In this document: one piece after another, positions 1 through 6,399 of the stretch
Layout of the letters: every line of letters begins with the position of its first letter
Position numbering within the stretch: position 1 is the first letter of the stretch
Virus record (IMG/VR): IMGVR_UViG_3300042923_001835
Coordinates: 1 to 37,083 of that record
Origin: a virus
Strand: one strand, 5' to 3'
DNA length: 37,083 nt
Program-made: the position numbers and the translations under genes
Notes under the pieces: model-generated
The model's database searches: none
Told to the model about the DNA's origin: nothing
The model's input: the letters and a program-made list of their open reading frames with translations, nothing else

Positions 1-1395
1 TCAAAAATTCCACTCTATTTTTATATCATCATTATCTATAAAGATTTGTTTAATCAGAACGCTTAACATCTGCTGGCGTTCACCTAAATCTGAGTATTCC
101 CATATCACAGGCAGCTCTGCTAATAAGTCTTCTATTCCGGATATATCTGCGACCTCTCGAGGTTTTTCGTCTGTAATCTGTGACAATTCTTTTTTTTCAT
201 TATGCAATTTATCAATTTTATTACTAAGCTGCTCAATGGGTATTTTGTCAAATTGATATAATTCCATAAGCTTTTCGATTTGCTTCTCTATTTCAACAAG
301 GCGCTTTTGTATGCCTTTATTATCTCGTTCTTCTGCAGGCTTCTCCACACAAGAATAAAAATAATCCTTATCAGCAGCAAGCTTAAATATTTCAGCCTCT
401 ACATATTCATCCATCTCTGCCAAAGACCATATTTTGTTTTTACAGTTAGGATCCTTAATCATATGAGGTCTATTTTTAGCCCTGGAATAACATGTATAAT
501 ATTTATGGTCTGAGCTTTTGGACCTTAGAAAATATCTACCACCACAGTGTTTACAAAAAATAAAACCAGATAGTAGAGCTTGACGCTTAAAAGCCTTCTG
601 ATTTATTTCTTTATTTTGAATCCTTTTTGTTTGAGCTGCAGCAAATAATTCACTCGAGATAATAGCATCATGTTGACCTGGAGAAATTTTATCCTTAAAT
701 ACTATTACTCCAGTATACAATTGATTCTCCAATACATTTGTAATAGAAGTGTGGCTAGTCCATCCTGAGTGCTTATTGTCATATTTGATTTCAAGTTCTT
801 GTCTAACTCGTTCTATGCCAAATCCCTTGTTGACATACATATCAAATATATCTTTGATTTGCAAAGCTTCAAATTCATTTATAACAAGCTGTCCATCGAT
901 GTAATCATATCCAATAGGTACAAAGCCGCCACCGTGGAATAATCCTTCCTTGGCTCGCTCTACCCTGCCCATCAGCATACGTTCTTTTATCTGCTCTCTC
1001 TCAAGCTGAGCAAAAACTGAAAGTATACCTATCATTGCCCTGCCAAATGGAGAAGATGTATCAAAACTCTCGTTCATTGATACAAAATCTACCCTATTAC
1101 GCAGTATAACATCCTCTATAAGGTATAGGGTATCCTTTTGACTTCTGCTCAGTCTATCGAGCTTGTAGACAAGCACAACATCAAATTTATTCGTCTTAGC
1201 ATCCCTTATAAGTTTCTGCATGCCAGGGCGGTCAAGATTGCTTCCTGAATATCCACCATCCACTAATATATCTACTATATTCCACTCTCTCGCCGTGCAG
1301 TATGCTATTAGTCTATCCTTTTGTGCTTGGATGGAATAACCTTCTACAACTTGCTCTTGGGTGGAAACTCTAACATAGATCACAGCTCTTTTCAA
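1..1395 (-). CDS. int: Large serine recombinase (integrase)
   Basis: Site-specific integrase of the large serine recombinase family, expected to join attP to attB and, with a directionality factor, to excise the element. The 464-residue protein starts with a resolvase catalytic domain (about 1-140) with the nucleophile Ser11 in YVRVSTQEQ. A Recombinase domain follows (about 150-265), then a zinc ribbon with CKHC at 281-284 and further Cys in YTC and PNCKN, and a coiled coil (about 360-400). Length is normal for the family. The start is TTG at 1395 behind GGAGAG; no in-frame ATG fits. Its stop is the first base triplet of the window, so the flanking att site, if any, lies to the left. It is probably co-transcribed with the 46-aa ORF behind it and controlled by the LexA box at 1566-1579. 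Confidence 0.95.
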   Translation of the reverse strand: MKRAVIYVRVSTQEQVVEGYSIQAQKDRLIAYCTAREWNIVDILVDGGYSGSNLDRPGMQKLIRDAKTNKFDVVLVYKLDRLSRSQKDTLYLIEDVILRNRVDFVSMNESFDTSSPFGRAMIGILSVFAQLEREQIKERMLMGRVERAKEGLFHGGGFVPIGYDYIDGQLVINEFEALQIKDIFDMYVNKGFGIERVRQELEIKYDNKHSGWTSHTSITNVLENQLYTGVIVFKDKISPGQHDAIISSELFAAAQTKRIQNKEINQKAFKRQALLSGFIFCKHCGGRYFLRSKSSDHKYYTCYSRAKNRPHMIKDPNCKNKIWSLAEMDEYVEAEIFKLAADKDYFYSCVEKPAEERDNKGIQKRLVEIEKQIEKLMELYQFDKIPIEQLSNKIDKLHNEKKELSQITDEKPREVADISGIEDLLAELPVIWEYSDLGERQQMLSVLIKQIFIDNDDIKIEWNF

Positions 1396-1397
1396 TT

Positions 1398-1538
1398 TTA
1401 ATCACTCTCCTGATCTAAGTTTACGTCAGATTCAGGCGGAGTAGTGGAGGTATATTGTTCCATGTCGGAAGTACCGAGATGTAAATTTTGGTATACAATA
1501 GCTCCATCAATCTTTATAATTCCAGTTTCATGCAACAA
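1398..1538 (-). CDS. Small ORF coupled to integrase (46 aa)
   Basis: Unrecognised 46-residue protein. It starts at TTG 1538, ten bases after a GAGGGGG ribosome-binding site, and stops two bases before the integrase start, so the two are very likely translationally coupled. The sequence opens LHETGIIKIDGAIVYQNLHL; the C-terminal half is acidic and rich in Thr, Pro and Ser. It is the first gene after the LexA box. A role as an accessory or directionality factor for the serine recombinase is conceivable from position only; nothing in the sequence proves it. Confidence 0.6.
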   Translation of the reverse strand: MLHETGIIKIDGAIVYQNLHLGTSDMEQYTSTTPPESDVNLDQESD

Positions 1539-1561
1539 TATTTGTGCACCCCCTCAAGATT

Positions 1562-1583
1562 AATACGAACAAGTGTTCGTATT
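1562..1583. promoter_or_regulatory. LexA (SOS) box upstream of integrase operon
   Basis: The core CGAACAAGTGTTCG (1566-1579) matches every position of the Bacillus/Firmicutes LexA consensus CGAACRNRYGTTYG, and the palindrome extends to 22 bases (1562-1583) with only the central pair unmatched. It lies about 25-45 bases upstream of the 46-aa ORF, the leader of the integrase gene. Host LexA would repress and DNA damage would release integrase expression. Confidence 0.85.
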
Positions 1584-1692
1584 TTGTTCTTTTATCTTAA
1601 CACCTTTTAGTAAAATTTACTATACAATAATATGTAATATTTTGTTTTATAGTATCTATTCTTCTTGTAAATTGTAATACCTTCCCGTGTAT

Positions 1693-1726
1693 TATCAATG
1701 TGTCGGACATACTCGACATATTGATA
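1693..1726. repeat. 34-bp inverted repeat between integrase and repressor
   Basis: Arms TATCAATGTGTCG (1693-1705) and CGACATATTGATA (1714-1726) are inverted repeats with one mismatch around the 8-base spacer GACATACT. It is not followed by a T-run on either strand, so it is not an obvious terminator. It could be an operator, or the imperfect inverted repeat of a serine-recombinase attP if the element is in circular form. No function can be assigned from sequence alone. Confidence 0.5.
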
Positions 1727-1762
1727 AATAAATCGTTAGATAATAAATGACAAAAAGCGACA

Positions 1763-1793
1763 TAAAAAAATAAGCCTAATAATTTAGGCTTAT
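1763..1793 (-). terminator. Rho-independent terminator after repressor gene
   Basis: Perfect 10-bp stem ATAAGCCTAA (1770-1779) / TTAGGCTTAT (1784-1793) with a 4-base loop; on the minus strand it is followed by a run of seven T. It lies 28 bases after the repressor stop and would insulate the repressor transcript from the SOS-controlled integrase operon. Confidence 0.85.
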
Positions 1794-1820
1794 CAATTAT
1801 AGCTATATCTCACACTAGTA

Positions 1821-2186
1821 TTAATCCTTCTTAAACTTGCTAAAATCCATTCCCATTTCCTTGAGCTGCTCCAAGAGTTTTAAAACTTCCTCATGGTTTA
1901 GTCCATCAGGGTATTTATCTTTATCTAATGAATACTCTACTTCGTGCCCTTCAACATTGTCTTTATGCATAACGAAGGTACGCTGCTCGACTCTGCCAAG
2001 GAGGTAGTCAACTGATACATTGAAATATTCAGCTATTTTAATAAGCATATCTTGGTCAGGAAATCTATCAGATTTTTCATAATGACTTATTGTGCCTTTA
2101 TGAACATTAAGTATATTGGCTAATTCTTGCTGTGTTAAAGTTGCTTCATTTCTCAGTTCTTTCATGATATTCCCAAAAGTTTTCAT
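1821..2186 (-). CDS. CI-like phage repressor (short, HTH only)
   Basis: Lysogeny repressor, 121 residues. An Xre/HTH_3 domain occupies about residues 5-65 (LTQQELANILNVHKGTISHYE contains the turn and recognition helix), followed by SVDYLLGR, the usual end of this domain, and a short acidic-helical tail that may dimerise. There is no S24 self-cleavage domain, so it cannot be inactivated by RecA in the lambda manner, and no ImmA-type metalloprotease gene is next to it. ATG at 2186 with AAGGAGGGA in front. It reads leftward from a promoter whose spacer holds one operator copy, which suggests autoregulation. Confidence 0.88.
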   Translation of the reverse strand: MKTFGNIMKELRNEATLTQQELANILNVHKGTISHYEKSDRFPDQDMLIKIAEYFNVSVDYLLGRVEQRTFVMHKDNVEGHEVEYSLDKDKYPDGLNHEEVLKLLEQLKEMGMDFSKFKKD

Positions 2187-2207
2187 TGTATCCCTCCTTG
2201 ATAATTT

Positions 2208-2236
2208 ATTATATACAATACGGCGATAAGTTTAAA
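2208..2236 (-). promoter_or_regulatory. Leftward repressor promoter (PRM-like)
   Basis: On the minus strand TTTAAA (2236-2231) and TATAAT (2213-2208) are 17 bases apart. The spacer (2214-2230) is filled by operator copy 1. The -10 is perfect and the -35 is weak, as expected for a maintenance promoter. It is divergent from the rightward promoter at 2286-2314. Confidence 0.65.
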
Positions 2237-2341
2237 GTTGTATCGCCATAATGTATATTTTTTAATAAAAAGTTTAAAATATATATTGACAGTCGCCACA
2301 TTGTAGACTATTATAAAAATATAACTTGTCGCCACATTGTA
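2214..2341. promoter_or_regulatory. Four-copy operator array of the lysogeny switch
   Basis: A 15-base element with the consensus TRTCGCCAYATTGTA appears four times: minus-strand TATCGCCGTATTGTA (2228-2214), and plus-strand TATCGCCATAATGTA (2241-2255), AGTCGCCACATTGTA (2291-2305) and TGTCGCCACATTGTA (2327-2341). Copies 3 and 4 are followed by GAC and are identical over 14 bases. Copy 1 fills the spacer of the leftward promoter, copy 3 fills the spacer of the rightward promoter, and copy 4 abuts the Cro-like gene's ribosome-binding site. Probable binding sites for the repressor and/or the Cro-like protein. Confidence 0.8.
2286..2314 (+). promoter_or_regulatory. Rightward early promoter (PR-like)
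   Basis: Consensus TTGACA (2286-2291), a 17-base spacer and TATTAT (2309-2314). The spacer contains operator copy 3 exactly, so a bound repressor would block RNA polymerase directly. It drives the Cro-like gene and probably the whole early operon. Confidence 0.85.
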
Positions 2342-2360
2342 GACCGAGGAGGTGGATAAT

Positions 2361-2567
2361 ATGTCAAATAGATATTTAAAAAGTTTAAGGATGTTAGAAG
2401 GACTTACTCAACAAGATATGGCAAACCTGTTGAAAATAAGCATCCAAAGCTACAATAAAAAAGAAAATGGTAGAGTGTCTTTTACAGCTAATGAACTTGA
2501 ATTCATAGCTACTTTATTTGGAGTCCCAATGGAAAATTTTTTTGCGAAGCAAGTCGCCAATGCGTAG
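2361..2567 (+). CDS. Cro-like HTH regulator
   Basis: 68-residue Xre-family DNA-binding protein made up almost entirely of a helix-turn-helix (LTQQDMANLLKISIQSYNKK, about residues 15-34). It is the first gene of the rightward early operon, opposite the repressor, the classic place for Cro. ATG 2361 is chosen because GAGGAGG lies eight bases upstream; the in-frame GTG at 2352 overlaps that site. It is likely to compete for the TCGCCAC operators and so favour lytic growth (inference). Confidence 0.8.
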   Translation: MSNRYLKSLRMLEGLTQQDMANLLKISIQSYNKKENGRVSFTANELEFIATLFGVPMENFFAKQVANA

Positions 2568-2642
2568 ATTTAGTTTAGCTTAACAATAGTATCTCACTAA
2601 AAGCAACAAATCCACTGGAAGTTTATGAGAGGAGGTAAATAT

Positions 2643-2840
2643 ATGAGCTTAAGGCTCAGAGAAGTGAGAATGGCAAGGCACCAAAGCCAATTGACACTGG
2701 GCAAGTCAACCGGCATCTCCAGAAGTTATATTAGCGAAATGGAAAATGGACGATACGATCCCACAACTGGAACTATATGCAGATTATGCAAAGCTTTGAA
2801 TTGCACACCAAATGACCTAATTGACTGTGGAGATGAATAA
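2643..2840 (+). CDS. Xre-family HTH regulator
   Basis: 65-residue helix-turn-helix protein (SQLTLGKSTGISRSYISEME carries the turn and recognition helix; then DPTTGTICRLCKALNCTPNDL, typical of the HTH_3 end). ATG 2643 follows GAGAGGAGGT; the in-frame ATG at 2625 lies upstream of that site and is not used. Second regulator of the early operon. Its target is unknown. Confidence 0.8.
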   Translation: MSLRLREVRMARHQSQLTLGKSTGISRSYISEMENGRYDPTTGTICRLCKALNCTPNDLIDCGDE

Positions 2841-2856
2841 GAAAGGAGGTAGCAGC

Positions 2857-2991
2857 TTGGTTATTAACCCAATTGCACCTGGCACGAAGATGCCAAAAGA
2901 AATTCAAAAGGCTTTATACAACATCATGCTGCCGATTGCAAAAAGAATCATAGAAGACAGAAAGAAAGCAGCTAATGAAGCAAAATCATAA
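2857..2991 (+). CDS. Small early protein (44 aa)
   Basis: TTG start at 2857 behind AAAGGAGGT. It encodes 44 residues with an N-terminal INPIAPGTKMPKEIQKALYN stretch and a basic C-terminal helix (KRIIEDRKKAANEAKS). No family recognised. Its good ribosome-binding site and tight fit between two early genes support translation. Confidence 0.6.
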   Translation: MVINPIAPGTKMPKEIQKALYNIMLPIAKRIIEDRKKAANEAKS

Positions 2992-3033
2992 ACACTTAGA
3001 GTAAAGGGGATCTCTTCTTAGGAAGGTGATCAA

Positions 3034-3540
3034 ATGAACTATATCAAGGAAATTAACTTCTTTTATGATTGGCTTGAGACAAACACCATATCAGATTCTG
3101 CAATTGCTTTGTGGCATGCTTTGATGCACATAAACAATAAGGCAGGATGGATACCAGAGTTTTCGGTAGCCATATCAACCCTAGAAGCTAAGACAGGGTT
3201 AAAGAAGGATGCAATTTTAAGAGCTAGAAATAGGCTGCAGCAAATGGAGAGAATTGGTTTTAGAAGCAGAGCTGGACAGCAGTCAGCAATATACACTATT
3301 TATTCTTTTGAGACGCAAAACGCGACGCTAAGTGCAACGCTAAGTGCGACTCTAACCGCGACACTAACTACAACGCAACCTGCAACACAAACAGCTTCTA
3401 TTACTAAACTAAACAAAACTAAACAATTTAATAAATCAGCTCCCAAGCCCAGCTTTAATAATTTTGCAAATCGAGAGTACGATGCAGATAAGCTTGAAGA
3501 AATATTGCTAGCTAGGAGCAGATGCGATTTTGATAATTAG
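3034..3540 (+). CDS. DnaD-like winged-helix replication protein
   Basis: 168 residues. Residues about 3-95 match the N-terminal winged-helix region of phage DnaD/replisome-organiser proteins (FFYDWLETN, ALWHALMHINN, FSVAISTLEAKTGLKKDAI, RARNRLQQMERIGF). In this family the domain binds DNA or tethers the replisome. A low-complexity Ala-Thr-Leu linker follows (about 96-122, near-repeats of SATL), then a short basic tail. The usual C-terminal DnaD domain that binds the helicase loader is absent and no DnaC-like gene follows, so it may act more as a regulator or as a helper of the HUH Rep downstream. Confidence 0.7.
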   Translation: MNYIKEINFFYDWLETNTISDSAIALWHALMHINNKAGWIPEFSVAISTLEAKTGLKKDAILRARNRLQQMERIGFRSRAGQQSAIYTIYSFETQNATLSATLSATLTATLTTTQPATQTASITKLNKTKQFNKSAPKPSFNNFANREYDADKLEEILLARSRCDFDN

Positions 3541-3572
3541 GGTGTCTCAATGAAATTGTGGAGGTGTAATCA

Positions 3573-3746
3573 ATGGCCAAGGTAGGTAAAGCTCGCATAG
3601 ATGTAGTCTATGTAAAAACAAGAATTAAACTCGGATTCAAAAGAAAGAATCATAAGTTAGGGTTTGAAGTTCGAAGGGAGTACCTATCAGAAAACAAAAA
3701 GGTGGTTTTAAATGAGGTCTTATACAACATCGGTTGGGGAAATTAA
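3573..3746 (+). CDS. Small basic protein (57 aa)
   Basis: ATG 3573 with GGAGGTG upstream; 57 residues, strongly basic (MAKVGKARIDVVYVKTRIKL, then KRKNHKLGFEVRREYL). No family recognised. A DNA- or RNA-binding role would fit the charge but is not shown. It lies in the early operon between the DnaD-like and AbrB genes. Confidence 0.6.
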   Translation: MAKVGKARIDVVYVKTRIKLGFKRKNHKLGFEVRREYLSENKKVVLNEVLYNIGWGN

Positions 3747-3768
3747 GTAAAAAAAAGGAGGAGTACAA

Positions 3769-4008
3769 ATGAAATCAACAGGCATAGTAAGAAAGGTTGA
3801 TGAACTCGGAAGGGTAGTAATACCAAAAGAGCTCAGAAGAACCTTAGGAATTGAGGAAAAGGGTGGATTAGAGATCTTCACGGAAGGCAGCCATATTATC
3901 CTCAGAAAGTACGAACCAGCTTGTGTATTCTGTGGACAAGCAGATGGCGTAACTGTCCACAAGGGCAAGAACATCTGCAAACCATGCAGAACTGAATTAA
4001 GAAAATAA
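3769..4008 (+). CDS. AbrB/SpoVT-type regulator with zinc ribbon
   Basis: 79 residues. Residues 1-48 are a SpoVT_AbrB swapped-hairpin DNA-binding domain (TGIVRKVDELGRVVIPKELR is near the family consensus). Residues 52-77 form a zinc ribbon with CVFC and CKPC. AbrB-fold proteins repress transition-state and phage genes; the ribbon is a common extra in clostridial versions. ATG 3769 with AAAAAGGAGGAG. Confidence 0.88.
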   Translation: MKSTGIVRKVDELGRVVIPKELRRTLGIEEKGGLEIFTEGSHIILRKYEPACVFCGQADGVTVHKGKNICKPCRTELRK

Positions 4009-4021
4009 GGGGATGAGGTGA

Positions 4022-4726
4022 ATGTACGCCAGCCAAGAAACTGATAAAGGCCAAGGAATAAAACCTACAATGTTTGGTTTAATGCCTGGCGATAAAATTG
4101 AGGTCACTCAGTGGTACAAGAAGAAAGTAAAATCGTATGTTTGCACAGTGATCCAGGAGCAAAAGAACTTTATAACAGTAGACCGTGGCAATTATAAAGA
4201 CACCGTAGACAAGCTCTTAATACTACAAAAGCAAATAAAAATTGAAAGGATTGAGGATATGAAGAAAATTGAGGTACCACCAAAAGAAAAACTTTTGGAG
4301 ATGGCACAAGGTCCTTCTACTAGATCAAAAACAATGAAAGATATTGCTAAGGCTTTTAATGTTTCTCCTGCTACTGTATATGGTTGGTTTAAGGATTATG
4401 AAATTGATAATTGGTCAAGCAAAGAGGCAATTACGGAGCCTGTTAACTTAGCAGTTGAAAAGATTGTTGATACCAGTACTATTGATCAGAATGAATCTTC
4501 TACAGTCAAACCAGAACAAGTAAAAGTCAGCACAAAAAGTGTACAGGCTTCAATGGTCATGGTTAAGCAACTACTGTTTGAACACTTGATAATTGACATC
4601 AAAAGAAAAGACGGAACTGTAGTCCTGGTAGATGAAGCGACATGTAATGAAATAGCATTCAGTTTTAGTCAGTTAGGGGCACTTGCTGAAGTAATAATAG
4701 GGGTCAAGGAATTAATTGAGAAATAA
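4022..4726 (+). CDS. HTH protein of early operon (234 aa)
   Basis: Three parts are visible: a small beta-rich N-terminal region (about 20-75, MPGDKIEVTQWYKKKVKSY), a helix-turn-helix resembling Homeodomain/Hin recombinase types (about 104-128, MKDIAKAFNVSPATVYGWFK), and a C-terminal part (about 170-234) with the pattern IDIKRKDGTVVLVDEATCNE. The HTH resembles those of transcription regulators and small terminases, but the position far from the packaging genes argues for regulation. No exact family recognised. Confidence 0.65.
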   Translation: MYASQETDKGQGIKPTMFGLMPGDKIEVTQWYKKKVKSYVCTVIQEQKNFITVDRGNYKDTVDKLLILQKQIKIERIEDMKKIEVPPKEKLLEMAQGPSTRSKTMKDIAKAFNVSPATVYGWFKDYEIDNWSSKEAITEPVNLAVEKIVDTSTIDQNESSTVKPEQVKVSTKSVQASMVMVKQLLFEHLIIDIKRKDGTVVLVDEATCNEIAFSFSQLGALAEVIIGVKELIEK

Positions 4727-4747
4727 ATCTAGTAAGGAGACAAGCAT

Positions 4748-4963
4748 ATGAGAAAGTTCAAAATAAAGAAGGCCATCCCTTACATAATAGCTTTAGTTTT
4801 GGGCCTTATGATTTTACCATTCGCTATCAAAGCGGCCTTCGTAGAACGCGGATACATAGCTGTAGGTGGAGAGATGCTGCTACCCTTATTGTTTGTTTTA
4901 ATAGTAGCTATAAAGTCTGAAATCAAAGAGGTTATAAATGAAATAAAGGGGGTCTGGAATTGA
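4748..4963 (+). CDS. Small membrane protein
   Basis: 71 residues with two hydrophobic segments (about 11-29 and 41-57) and positively charged ends. Ribosome-binding site AAGGAGA. Its last codons overlap the next gene (TTGA junction), so it is part of the same operon. Function unknown. Confidence 0.7.
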   Translation: MRKFKIKKAIPYIIALVLGLMILPFAIKAAFVERGYIAVGGEMLLPLLFVLIVAIKSEIKEVINEIKGVWN

Positions 4964-5115
4964 AGCACGGGAAGCGGCCAAGAGTAAAGCAAAAAATCTT
5001 CATAGAAGGTCATAAGCTGGATCCTGATAATTGGCTAGTCGTTAAGGACACAACTGAGTTCATGGAAGTGGTAAATCGGAAGTCTAGAAGAAGAAAGATA
5101 TTAGATAAAATCTAA
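4960..5115 (+). CDS. DUF6906 family protein
   Basis: 51 residues from TTG 4960, overlapping the previous stop by four bases, with GGGGGT upstream. The sequence (KHGKRPRVKQKIFIEGHKL, then DPDNWLVVKDT) matches my memory of the DUF6906 pattern, a small protein frequent in Firmicutes phages. Its role is unknown. Confidence 0.75.
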   Translation: MKHGKRPRVKQKIFIEGHKLDPDNWLVVKDTTEFMEVVNRKSRRRKILDKI

Positions 5116-5180
5116 GACAACAATGAAGCAGCTCAATCATATACGAATCAGGTTAATTGTATTTTAAAGGAGGTATAAAG

Positions 5181-5297
5181 TTGTATAAATGTAAAAAATG
5201 CGGAGCAAACCTTGATGCAGGTGAAAAATGCGATTGTGAAGAGGGAGCTGAGATAGTTGTACAGGAGACTCGTTCCTTTAACAGTGAAAATGAGTAA
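5181..5297 (+). CDS. Small zinc-ribbon protein
   Basis: 38 residues from TTG 5181, five bases after AAAGGAGGT. It starts YKCKKCGANL and continues with CDC, a likely metal site of four Cys, then an acidic tail. No family assigned. It is the last gene before the structured region upstream of the HUH Rep. Confidence 0.6.
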   Translation: MYKCKKCGANLDAGEKCDCEEGAEIVVQETRSFNSENE

Positions 5298-5532
5298 AGA
5301 AAATAGGGTAAATAAAAAGCACCTTGTATCTACCAAATACAAGGTGCTTACGACTAAAGACTTTGTTAAAACCGCTATAAACTCTAATAAAAGTATAGCA
5401 GTTTTACGGCATAAAGTCAATTGAAATGCGCTACTTGAGGGCGTATTCCGAGCTTGTAATGGGTATTAACTTATCAACGTAAAGATACCCTTAACCCTTA
5501 ATTTTAAATATGTAAGGGGGAATGAAAATAGA
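5298..5532. other. Structured non-coding region before Rep (candidate origin)
   Basis: No convincing gene in 235 bases, but four inverted repeats. (1) A perfect 13-bp stem at 5317-5329/5337-5349; on the minus strand it is followed by TTTTTATTT, so it could terminate leftward transcripts. (2) AAAACCGCTATA (5368-5379) / TATAGCAGTTTT (5394-5405), one mismatch, inside outer arms GACTTT (5359-5364) / AAAGTC (5413-5418). (3) GGGTAT (5461-5466) / ATACCC (5485-5490). (4) CCCTTA (5495-5500) / TAAGGG (5513-5518), which covers the Rep ribosome-binding site. Cruciform-forming DNA next to an HUH Rep is typical of a double-strand origin; that role here is inference. Confidence 0.5.
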
Positions 5533-6399
5533 ATGCCGTTTAGCAGTGAAAATTATCTAGATATTTTCGAAAAAACATTTGAGGATAGTGAAGAGGAAAA
5601 ATTTGAGAGTTTAAGAAGTAAGGATGTTTTTACATATAGGGTCAAAACAATTAAATCAGGAAAAATGCTTGAAAGTGAAATTTACCCATTATGGAAAAGT
5701 AAAGGTGAAGTTTCAAAAGCAAAAAAAATAATGGAAACCCGAAAAGCTCAAAAAAACTTAAATGATAAAAATGCCAAGAAAAATATTATTCGGAAGATCA
5801 ATACGAATTTTACTGAAGAAGATTTAGCAATTGACCTTACCTATAAGGGAAAACCTCCCGATGAAGAGCAGGCCAGGAAGGATATTCAAAATTATATACG
5901 TAGGGTCAGGGAATACCGTCGAAAAAATAAATTGCCCGAACTCAAATATATATATGTAATTGAGTTTGATGTAGAGGGAAAGGGAAAAAAGAGAATCCAC
6001 AATCATATGCTTATGAATTCGATGGACAGGGATGTTGCAGAAAAGCTCTGGAATAAAGGATATGCAAATTGCCGCCGTCTTCAGCCTGATGAATTTGGTT
6101 TAGAAGGAATTGCTAGGTACATAACCAAGGACCCAAAGGGAGCAAAGAGGTGGTGTGCAAGCAGAAATCTAGAAGAACCCAAAATAACAATAGCAGATCA
6201 CAAGATAACCAAGAGGCAAGCAGAAAAAATAGCCAAGAATGAGATTGATGCAGCCGCCATTTTTGAAAAGATTTATAAAGGCTATAAATTCAATGACATA
6301 AAGATTAGTTATAGTGATTTTGTTTCAGGCACATATCTTTACGCCAGGATGAGAGCAAATAAAGCCATTGAAAATAAGAAGAGGAGGAAGCGGGAATGA
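5533..6399 (+). CDS. rep: HUH-type rolling-circle Rep protein
   Basis: 288-residue HUH endonuclease-like replication initiator. Motif 1 is IDLTY (Asp101-Tyr104), the HUH metal motif is RIHNHMLMN (His156 and His158), and the catalytic motif is ARYITK (Tyr196, Lys199). The stretch around LQPDEFGLEGIARY resembles the rolling-circle-associated REP_ORF2/G2P-type proteins seen in Firmicutes phages. Such enzymes nick one strand at an origin, attach through tyrosine and start rolling-circle replication. A charged helical N-terminus (1-95) precedes the nuclease. ATG 5533 lies 12 bases after AAGGGGG, which is sequestered in a hairpin. Overlaps the nuclease gene by four bases. A relaxase-like role is possible but less likely. 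Confidence 0.78.
   Translation: MPFSSENYLDIFEKTFEDSEEEKFESLRSKDVFTYRVKTIKSGKMLESEIYPLWKSKGEVSKAKKIMETRKAQKNLNDKNAKKNIIRKINTNFTEEDLAIDLTYKGKPPDEEQARKDIQNYIRRVREYRRKNKLPELKYIYVIEFDVEGKGKKRIHNHMLMNSMDRDVAEKLWNKGYANCRRLQPDEFGLEGIARYITKDPKGAKRWCASRNLEEPKITIADHKITKRQAEKIAKNEIDAAAIFEKIYKGYKFNDIKISYSDFVSGTYLYARMRANKAIENKKRRKRE

Noticed and set aside
1821-2186. ImmR/ImmA-type repressor-protease pair
   Set aside because: The repressor has ImmR-like size, but no HExxH metalloprotease is encoded anywhere near it.
3310-3420. Short tandem repeats that could suggest a CRISPR array
   Set aside because: Repeats are about 12 bases, in frame with a protein linker and without unique spacers.
5148-5420. 90-codon minus-strand frame across the structured region before rep
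   Set aside because: It crosses a perfect hairpin and the zinc-ribbon gene; hydrophobic low-complexity product and no ribosome-binding site.
5533-6399. The HUH protein as a conjugative relaxase
   Set aside because: The visible motifs (single HNH, one ARYITK tyrosine) and the phage replication-slot position fit a rolling-circle Rep better; no MobC-like or oriT-like partner is seen. Not fully excluded.
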